Shown here: positions 56,331-64,000 of the stretch, in pieces
Layout: every line of letters begins with the position of its first letter
How positions within the stretch are numbered: the stretch's first letter is position 1
Assembly (NCBI GenBank): GCA_033807775.1
Contig: JAWVWS010001069.1
Coordinates: forward strand, 27,820-91,819
DNA from: Saussurea involucrata
Lineage: Eukaryota > Streptophyta > Magnoliopsida > Asterales > Asteraceae
Length of the DNA: 64,000 nt
Direction: 5' to 3'
Notes under the pieces: model-generated
Told to the model about the DNA's origin: nothing
Database searches by the model: none
Seen by the model: the letters and a program-made list of their open reading frames with translations, nothing else
Program-made: the position numbers and the translations under genes

Positions 56331-57780
56331 ATTTTGGATCATCTAGAGCTTTAGAGACACATTTTGGCTCGATCACACTGATAAAATTTGTAAAGAAACA
56401 AAAGTTAGCAGTGGCTGATCTTGTCTTGACCTTTTCAGAAGGATCACCAATTATTAGGCTCTGAGGATGGCTCTTCGTCCACTTTGTTGTTCTTGGAAGA
56501 TGGTCATTAGTATCATCTAGCTGAACCTCTGCGGTTGCACTTGTAGGTTCTGGTGCAACCTCTGTAGTGGATGGTACTTCTGTGCTAGAACATTGTGTTT
56601 CAGCTTGTGGGACTATATGGATTAGAGTTGGAATTGGTTCCTCTGAGGAAGTTGAGACTGAATCCTCGTTTTCCTCTGGTATTACTTCCTCTGTAGTTGC
56701 TGGAGTTGGTATTACCAGTGCCTCTGTAGTAGAATCTTTGGTTGTGTCATCTTCTGTTCGCTCCCCCTCAGTACTTGCATCTATACGATTCACTGAAGAG
56801 GATGAAATATTTAATGGACCAGTTAGAGATATACCTGACTCAGTCTGGTTGGCAGAAGATGTTTCTCCAGAGGCTCTGGCGGCTCTGGCAGAGGGATCAA
56901 TATCATCGTGGAACATCTCTTCAAATAGAAGATTTAGTTCTGCTTCTCTTGTGGGAGAGATGCCAGAGGATTCCTTTTTGAGACCGAGTTCTGAACTGAT
57001 TTGTTCAGAAGTCTTTTGAAAGGAATCGTCAATAGAGACATTGATACTCTCTACAATTGTTCGTGACCGCAGAAGGTAGACTCTGTAGGCCTTTGAGGTG
57101 GCAGAGTACCCTATGAACTTGCCTTCGTCTGCCTTTACATCAAACTTTCCTCTAGCTTCTCTATCATTCAGGACAAAACACTTGCATCCAAATACATGGA
57201 AGAACTTGATGTTTGGTCGCCTTTTGTTGATCAAATGATAAGGTGTTTTGATGTGTCTCTTCACTATGGTTGATCGATTTTGGGTGTAGCAAGCGGTTGA
57301 TACTGCTTCTGTCCAGAAAGAGATTGGAAATCCAAGTGCTGTCAACATAGTTCTTGCAGCCTCCACAAGCGTGCGGTTATTTCGTTTAACCACGCCATTC
57401 TGTTGTGGGGTGCGTGCAGCAGAGAAGTTCTGAGATATGCCTTCTTTTGTAAGGTAAGCTTCAATGACAAAGTTTTTAAATTTTGTGCCATTGTCGTTTC
57501 TTAACTTTTGAATCCTGCACTCATATAGAACTTGGATTCTTTTCATTAGATTTATCAGAATGTTTGGAACATCTGATTTCTTTCTGACAAATTCCACCCA
57601 TGTAAATCTCGAGTATTCAGCAATCAACACAAGTATATACTTCTTGCCACCTAGGCTCTGTGTAGCTATTAGTCCGCAGAGGTCAACATGAAGCATGTAC
57701 AGAAGCCTAGGGCAAGACACATCAGTCTTGCCTTTATGGGAAGCTCTTTTGAGTTTTCCCATTTCGCAGGCAGAACACAA
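56293..57780 (-). pseudogene. Element B integrase with altered catalytic residue
   Basis: A long open frame: CSACEMGKLKRASHK zinc-region end, HVDLCG (first Asp), RNDNGTKFKN (second Asp, usually RSDNG), then NGVVKRNNRTL. The family reads NGVxERxNRTL, so the catalytic Glu is Lys here. The VDDYSR motif is also changed to IAEYSR. The C-terminal GCKCFVLNDREARGKFDVKA and a Ser/Thr/Glu-rich linker to RT follow. Strand transfer should be dead despite the open frame. Confidence 0.85.
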
Positions 57781-57857
57781 ATGATCTTTACTAAATTTGA
57801 CATTTGGCAGACCTTTAACTAAATCAAGTTTGACAAGCTTATCTAAAGTATGAAAGT

Positions 57858-58296
57858 TTAAGTGGAAGAACCTGTTATGCCATAACTAGGATTCTTCGTT
57901 TTTACAGGCAACAAGGCAGAGCTTGTCTTTCTTGTTCTTGGCACTGAAGTACAAATCTCCCTTACATTCGGTTCACAGAAGTTCGACTCCTGTATCTTCA
58001 CCTTGCAGAGAGCAGAAGGTTCTTTTGAACATGACGTCAAAACCCGTATCGCAAAGTTGGCTAACACTGAGTAGGTTGTGTTTAAGGCCATCCACATATG
58101 CAACTTTGCATACGGTTATATTCTCCTGCTTGATGACTCCATAGCCTTTTATGTACCCCTTTTTGTTGTCGCCAAAGGTCACAGATCCACCATCGAGTTT
58201 ATCTTTGTAAGTGGATAGTAGACCTCTGTCGCCAGTCATGTGCCGCGAGCATCCGGAGTCTAGATACCAGATCGGCACATACTTCCTCTGTAACAC
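57858..58296 (-). pseudogene. Element B protease and pre-integrase region
   Basis: WYLDSGCSRHMTGDRGLLST is the Copia protease active site. VTFGDNKKGYIKGYGVI and HNLLSVSQLCDTGFDVMF follow. A stop near 57973 breaks it before the pre-integrase segment. Cleaves Gag-Pol if intact. Confidence 0.8.
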
Positions 58297-58546
58297 AATC
58301 AGAGATTTTTAGGTACCCATATCCAAATGGGTCCAGGTTTGTTGGGGGTCTTCAAGGTTGCCTTAGCATCCTTGGGTTTGGTTTTAGCTTCTGATGAAGA
58401 ACAGGTTGTTTCTTCTTACCCTTGAATTTTGCATTCTTTTTGGGTCTAGAGAGGAAACAATGTGGACTAGAGAAGTGTTGGCTTAATTGATGCAGAAGAT
58501 CGAAACACTGACAGTAATTAATATGTGAAGAGATTTGCTTGAACTT

Positions 58547-60220
58547 TTAATTGAAAACACTAAATAGGGGTACATAGGATTTATTATTACAATCTATCCT
58601 AGCATCTGACTTCCTATTACAAGAAGACCTATGTAGTCTAGATTGTTGTTTTGAAAATTCTTTGTGGAGAGTAGCCTTCTGTGGACCCCTTCCTCTGTGG
58701 TGAACTTCTTCAGGTTTCACTATCACAAAAGCAAAGGATTTGTTATTATTAACCCATTTACCCTTTTGTTGCCAAGTTAATTTTTCTTTAAGAGGCCTTA
58801 AGGGTTTTGAAATCTTTGAACTTGTTGGATTTTGAGAAGACATTTCCTTTTGTTGGTTGATTTTCTCAAGCTCAAGAGAGGTTTTGGCTTGTATACACAT
58901 GTCCAAAAAGTCTGGACAGATAGGAACACTTGTGATTTTCTCCTTCGGAGGTTTAGTTCTGTTAAGAACACCAGAGGGTAGCTTAAAATCCTCTGAATCA
59001 CAAGGTACTATTTCTGAATCATTTGAGCCAGTCTCAGATTCGTCAGAGGATGAATCGTCCTCATATACAGAGGGTGAGTCACTTAGATCCCTGTCGACAG
59101 AGGCTGTACTTTCAGAGCATGTGCCATACTCACTTTCTTCCTTTTCTTTGGGACTATCTTCCAAATCAGCAGAAGTAATTATCAAGATTTCCTCATAGAA
59201 CTTTTGTTCGACAGAGGATGTACAGAGGTTTTCATAAAAGTTGTTTTTCCCAATTTCCATTAACTCTTTTTCAGAAATATGTTTAAGTTTTTCTTCTGAA
59301 GAAGCAGGCATGAACTCAGGTGCCTCTGCCGATAGTTTCTTTTCAGAGTCCATCATGCAGACAAAAGCAACCTGTGTTTGAGTCTCGGGGTCACCAAACT
59401 TGAAGATTCCTATCTGATCCTGAGTTTTCAGATATTTCTTTGCTTTGGATTCTCTTTTGATAGAGATTGAAGGTGATAAATCTGTGTTTTGATACCACAC
59501 ATTTATGATCTTCAGAGGTTTCCTCTTGTAAGGTTCCCCAGAGACTTTTTTCCTTTTGCTAACAGAGAGTAAGTTTGGAAATCCAGGTTTTCTTGTATCT
59601 CCTATATGAAATAGAGAGGACAGAGACTTGTCTCTTTTGGTTCCAGTATATGGATCTATATCACAGAAGCCAATTCCCTGTCTCCCTATTTGTGTATTGA
59701 TTTTCTCATACACCTTTTGTGAATCTTGATATTTCTTAATTAAAAGATCTCTTCTGAGTAGGTCTTGACAGAGGACTTCTCTTTCCTTTTGAAAATAGTG
59801 TTTAAGAGCAAGGATATTCATTCTGTCGCTCTTAACATCCTTAAGTTCTTTAGATTTAGCATTTAAGGCAGAGTTGAGTTCTGAAATCTTTTCTTTTAAA
59901 GGATTTAGATGTTTGTGCCAATTAGTTTCAATCTCTTCCTTTTCACGAAATATTTTAGCCTTTTCTTGAGTGAGAAGTCTAGCTTCTCTCTCAAAGAAGG
60001 TAAGCTTCTTCTGAACACTATCGCAGGTCTTTTTAATTTCAGTGTATTCAATGGTCAGTTTAAGCAAATCAACTTCTGCTTGATTAGAGTAACAGTCAGA
60101 AGTGGATACATCACTATCAGAGTCGGAGGAGCTGACCTCTGCCATCCCGCAGAACAGGGCGTTCTTCTTTTCACCTTCTTCAGAGGATTCATCTGACTGC
60201 CAGTTTTCCTGCTCCACCAT
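58547..60220 (-). pseudogene. Element B gag extension with coiled coils
   Basis: A 557-residue frame after the zinc knuckle: acidic Ser-rich start (SSSDSDSDVSTSD), coiled coil (FFEREARLLTQEKAKIFREK), a Lys-rich globular segment, and a second acidic Ser/Glu-rich stretch. Same position and layout as 28353-30490 of element A, but little sequence identity is obvious. Confidence 0.6.
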
Positions 60221-60229
60221 GAGCGACTT

Positions 60230-61402
60230 CTGAGCATTATACTCTGCCTTCTTTTTATAGAAAGCAAAGTCCCCCTGAGGGCGATTTGGTTTGCTCCTGC
60301 AGTCCGCCGCATAGTGGCCTGGCTTGCCACAGTTGTAACACCCTTGATTCTAGGGTGCATTCCCAGCTCTGTCGTTTGACCTCTGTTGGTCACCACCTCT
60401 GTCACTCTTGTCATTTGACCTCTGTTGGTCATTCGATCCTTCTCTTCCCTGATTCCTTGAATCACCACGATCATCTCTTCCATTACGTTCATAACCAGAC
60501 TTCTTCTGGTATCCTCTACTGAACTCTCGGGTCAAAAGAGCTAATAATTTAGCTATTGAGGCCATGGTTGCCTCCTCTTCTTCCACCAACTCCTCCTCTT
60601 CACTATCAACTACTAGTACCTTCTTCTTCTTATCCTTCGTTTCCTCCACAAACTTTTCCTTCTTTGGTTTCTCCTTTGCTTCTGAGGCCTTACCAACAAG
60701 TGCAAGCGGCACACTGATTTGAGCTTTTGCTTGTGCAATCTGAGGTTCTTGGGCTGCCAGTGTTCCATAAAGATCTAACAAAGTCCTGATTAGTTTGCAG
60801 AGACATAGACAGCTGGAGCCATTATTCATTTAGGCTCTTTAGGAACATGACATTGTTCTCCTCAGAAGTTCTGTGGATCCCAAACTTCTTACACTTGTTT
60901 ATCAGAGAGTTAAACCTGTCGTAAGTTGACTGCAGAGATTCTGTCAGCATAGCTTTGAATGCGTAGTATTCATTGATGCATTGGGATCTGCGGTTCTTCT
61001 GAGTCTTGGCCCCTCCCTCCAATTGTTTCTCTAGTTCCTTCCATAGATCGTATGCAGATTCACACGCATCTAGGGATTGGAAGAGGTCATTGGGGATGGC
61101 TATTATTAGAAGTCTCTTGGTCTTCTGAGCAACTTCATACTTCTCCCAATCTGGGGCAGACCATTTGTCCTTTGTCTTTGGTTTTTCGTGCTCAGGAATC
61201 TTTGGGGTATCATCTATGGCTGGTACACGTTGTATGTGACCATGGGAATGAAAGGAGGATTACGGATGTAGTAGACGAGTTCTTTGTCAGTACCCTCGAA
61301 GAAGTGAATCATTCGTATCTTCCACTGAGGGTACTCATCTCAGAGTAGAGTGGGAGGCTTGGTTAAAGAACCAGCGGTGAAGAAGTTGTTTGTGTTCGCC
61401 AT
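60230..61402 (-). pseudogene. Element B gag
   Basis: ATG at 61402; a TGA replaces the Arg codon 21 (61340-61342), where the truncated copy still has Arg. The UBN2-like segment (LWKELEKQLEGGAK, INEYYAFKAM, NSLINKCKKFGI) and a zinc knuckle (CYNCGKPGHYAADC at about 60305-60345) follow. A stop lies near 60829. Capsid role. Confidence 0.8.
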
Positions 61403-61698
61403 TTTGAAAGAGGTTTTGGAAAGAAAATATTAGAAAACAGAGTATGAACAGAAAACTTTTAGATGATGAAATGGATTTTTCTAAATGAGTTTTTAAGCTT
61501 AAAACCTTGAACAATGCACTAAACTGGAGAGTTTTAACCGAAGAAATAGGTTCTGTAGTTTTACCAAAGTCGAACTGGTCGAGAATGGCAGAAGAACAGA
61601 GACTGTTTAGAATAAACGATGAACAGGTTAATGACAATCCAAGTTTCTACCAAAAATCATTGTCAGAGAGGATCTCTTGATATAGAAAATCAAGGAAG

Positions 61699-61710
61699 GC
61701 TCTGATACCA
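61699..61710 (-). promoter_or_regulatory. Primer-binding site of element B
   Basis: Minus strand TGGTATCAGAGC directly after the 5' LTR, complementary to initiator tRNA-Met. The same site lies beside the other LTR at 47973-47984. Confidence 0.9.
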
Positions 61711-61712
61711 AT

Positions 61713-62424
61713 TGTTGATCCCGATTTTACTCAACAATGTTATAAATATCTATTAGTTCAAACAAATAAGAGTGCGGAAGCGTTTTAGTGAACTAAAGAG
61801 ATATTGCTTGGTAGATAAACACACAGAATCAACTAAACAAAGTATAAATAAACAAGAGATTAACTCAATGATTCACTTTGTATTGATTCAAATAAGAACA
61901 CCAAGAACACCAAAGGTTAAATAGAATTTTGTTCTAAAGGGTGTGTGTGTCGTGCAAAGTTAATAGAAGAGCTCAACATGAGCCTTCTATTTATACTATT
62001 CATCAGGGGACAAAGGTTGGACAAGAAGTACTAAGGGTACAAAGACACGATCGTGGAACTGCTACACGTACAACGTTAATGTATTGCGTTGTTTTCTTCC
62101 AAGGCTGTATCCCATCAGAGGTTGACACGTGGAGTTGTCAGGGCACGCCTTGTACGAACGATCTTCAGGATCTTCGTACAGCAGAAAATGTGAGAAGCAC
62201 TATCGTCTTTGAATTGATCTTGAGCATATCTTCTAAGTCTTCAGTCTTCATACCACAGAGGCTCTGTCAGGTATGACAGAGGCTCTGTGGCCTTGTCCTC
62301 TGTGAACGTCTTCTGTTGATTCTTCACTTCGGTCTTCACTCGGTGACTTGGCAGAGGCTCTGTTGATGACTTACACTTAGCCTATTTTTCAATACTTCTT
62401 AAACTACAGAAGTTGGAGCTAACA
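61713..62424 (-). repeat. 5' LTR of element B
   Basis: 712 bp, TGTTAGCTCC...GATCAACA on the minus strand. It ends exactly where element A's 3' LTR sequence AGGTC begins. Confidence 0.92.
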
Positions 62425-62560
62425 AGGTCATCTTCCACATAGTAGCCACACATACTAGATTTGCATTACATTCACCATTGTGAGCTACTTGATCAATATT
62501 AAATATAGATATGGCTTACTTTATTGTTTATCTAGATTGATTACTTGTTCTGGGATCACA
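62425..62560 (+). repeat. Truncated 3' LTR of element A
   Basis: Matches 26144-26279 of the 5' LTR with four substitutions in 136 bp. The first 105 bp of this LTR are missing, removed with the end of the env-like gene when B's truncated body was joined at 46592/46593. Confidence 0.9.
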
Positions 62561-62565
62561 ATTCG
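62561..62565. repeat. Right target-site duplication of element A
   Basis: ATTCG, identical to 26034-26038. Confidence 0.85.
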
Positions 62566-62944
62566 TTTTTAGTGCTATTATATGTTTGTTAGTTTTCTCT
62601 GATGGAGATAAAAACTTCAAAGACAGAAAAAATATGCCTCTATTTGGGTCCCTAAGTCTGGCATAATATCTATCACTAAAACTTTGCTCAAGGCTTAGAA
62701 TCATCCAAGTAATCCATCTTTCTGCAGTGATTGAATCACATTGATGGTTAGATGTATGTGATCTTTTGTTGATTTATAATAACAAAGTATGTTAATAATT
62801 TATTAATGTAATAACGGAGTGTAACTAATTCAAAACATAATAAATATGTAATCAAATGTAGCAACTGGTATTTCTTCCTTTCAAATCATATTGACATACA
62901 TGTAACTTATATCTTTCTGTTTGACATCTTCATAAAACAATTAC

Positions 62945-62998
<54 letters not shown>

Positions 62999-63471
62999 CA
63001 CATATATTATGAGATCTTGTTAACTGTCCAATATGGTGTATGGCGACTAACTTGCTGATCTAACACGGTACAGAGGTAACTTGTAACATGTATTTGTCCT
63101 TAACAAACTCGGGTTGTCACCTTTCTAATGAACTTGTATCCCAATGTTTAAAACATATATAGACGTCTATCCTAATTTTTAACTCGCATGAGACTCACCT
63201 GATCGTGCATAGTTCTTGAATTTGACATGGATTAACACATACACACACCCAACATATGTATTAAATGTCTAATCATGTCGTTAAATATTACATTAATAAA
63301 TTATTTTGCATTATATAGTAACTTCTACAAACAGATTTTGGAGTGATAAGGAGAAACAAATGATGCAGAAAGTGATTATAACTTGTTCTCAAGGCTCGTT
63401 TTCGTTCTTTAAAACCTTGCTTATTCTTTTATAATGTAGTTATTCATATAGAAAATGTTACAGGAATCTTT
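62566..63471. other. Flank of the nest, no gene seen
   Basis: Begins with a copy (62582-62608) of a 27-bp word also at 25931-25957, left of the nest. The rest is AT-rich. A (CA)n(TA)n microsatellite lies at 62948-62999. Confidence 0.5.
62948..62999. repeat. (CA)n(TA)n microsatellite
   Basis: About 18 CA units then about 7 TA units. Confidence 0.95.
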
Positions 63472-64000
63472 GTCGGGACGTAAACCAAGTCGAATAGAGT
63501 TGTTTGCTGCATGTTTCTCTAAAAATGCCACCTCCAAAAATGTCGAAGATGCAAACGCTATTGTATGTTATATTTGTAATTTCTTGACTACATATGCAAG
63601 TTTTACTTGAGCTTTAGATTAGTTTTCACAAGCTTTATCATATTTGTTAGTGATAATTTATTTGATTATAGGAACAAATGCTAGACCTCAACTTTCAACT
63701 TCCTGAGGGTTCACTTGATGAGCCACGACCTGATGATATATTTTCAAAAGTGATGGGAAAAGACAAACATGGTAGCGCTCGCATGTACGGGATAGGTGTT
63801 CGAGCTTCAGATATCTGGGTGTCTTGCCGAGTCGTTCTGCCTGTTATAGGGAGAGCATGTTTTGGAAAAGTGCATATAAAGATCTTATGGAAAAGAGCAA
63901 TGAAGTAGATGAGCTGAAAGCTATGATATTAGAGATGCGAGGGTCAAATCAAAATACTTCTAGTGCTTCAAGTGTTATCGTGACATCGGTAGGTCGTCTT
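63472..64000 (+). pseudogene. Transposase_24 gene of another CACTA element, partial
   Basis: An exon at 63472-63562 encodes LSGRKPSRIELFAACFSKNA. A GT-AG intron (63563-63671) joins it in phase to EQMLDLNFQLPEGSLDEPRP. The next conserved part (DIFSKVMGKDKHGSARMYGIGV) is followed by a 1-bp deletion at about 63820, after which the family sequence continues in another frame (FWKSAYKDLMEKSNEVDELK coiled coil). It runs off the window. Same family as the minus-strand pieces at 8677-10193. Confidence 0.7.

Larger units (their letters stand above)
47987..62424 (-). mobile_element. Element B: Copia/Sirevirus-like retrotransposon
   Basis: Full minus-strand structure: 5' LTR 61713-62424, PBS, gag 60230-61402, gag extension 58547-60220, protease, integrase, RT, RNase H, a very long env-like region 48881-53800, polypurine tract (48700-48712), 3' LTR 47987-48699. 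Every gene carries stops. Its 5' LTR abuts A's 3' LTR sequence at 62424/62425, so it inserted into A. The left side has no target duplication because a truncated second body follows. Words like CAGAGGCTCTG recur throughout. Confidence 0.9.
26039..62560 (+). mobile_element. Element A: Copia/Sirevirus-like retrotransposon hosting nested insertions
   Basis: 5' LTR at 26039-26279 (TGTTAG...ATCACA), PBS, gag, protease, integrase, RT, RNase H, a long spacer and an env-like gene, then a truncated 3' LTR (62425-62560), flanked by ATTCG duplications. About 25 kb of this span is later insertions (34591-43856 and 46593-62424). The pol order PR-IN-RT-RH identifies Copia. The long gag extension and the env-like frame after pol fit the Sirevirus lineage. 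The overlapping 136 bp of the two LTRs differ at four positions by eye. Confidence 0.88.

Overview
This is nuclear DNA from a flowering plant, very probably a eudicot. It is AT-rich, has GT-AG introns and TATA-type promoters, and is packed with plant transposons of several classes (CACTA, PIF/Harbinger, Sirevirus-type Copia, Gypsy, tRNA-derived SINEs, MITEs) plus an endogenous pararetrovirus. The style of the long Copia gag and env-like proteins reminds me of Asteraceae, but that is only an impression. Nothing prokaryotic is present.

1-7.1 kb and 14.9-18.6 kb: a decayed local array of one gene family. The gene is a type-2 non-specific lipid-transfer protein (nsLTP2) whose cysteine spacing is exactly C-X7-C-Xn-CC-X8-CXC-X23-C-X6-C. 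The loop between Cys2 and the CC pair, normally about 13 residues, is replaced by about 406 residues of Ser/Pro-rich extensin-like repeats. Copy 1 (1960-3425) is complete except for a 1-bp frameshift. Copy 2 (4297-6755) is heavily broken and interrupted. Copy 3 (18036-18293) has lost the whole repeat and C-terminal half. A fourth copy survives only as a promoter relic near 381-700. I regard this family as the most novel thing in the window.

7.1-14.9 kb splits the array. It holds the left end of one CACTA element (7079) and a second CACTA element with both ends and a TTA target duplication (8113-13433). The second element carries a minus-strand TNP2-like transposase truncated into a Transposase_24/TNPA-like protein. 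A tandem array of about 120-bp repeats follows at 13547-14040. 17.1-25 kb holds a SINE with a 21-bp target duplication, a non-autonomous PIF/Harbinger element with a Myb/SANT-like ORF1, a Gypsy 5' fragment, a second SINE, a MITE and a CACTA terminal array.

25.1-62.6 kb: the first exons of an ACT-domain-repeat (ACR-like) gene are followed by a nested retroelement stack of about 36.5 kb. The outer element (A, Copia/Sirevirus-like, + strand) has a 5' LTR at 26039, a truncated 3' LTR ending at 62560 and a perfect ATTCG target duplication. Inside it are (i) a tRNA-like direct repeat plus an endogenous caulimovirid insertion (34900-43856) built as a large inverted repeat plus deletion derivatives, with both outer junctions at the reverse-transcription primer site; and (ii) a second Copia/Sirevirus-like element (B, minus strand, 47987-62424) joined through a shared LTR to a truncated second body (46593-47986), the whole inserted into A's 3' LTR. 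62.6-64 kb contains simple repeats and the start of another CACTA Transposase_24 gene.

Every element coding region I could read carries stops or frameshifts, so none looks autonomous. Apart from the nsLTP2 family and the ACR exons I see no ordinary host gene.
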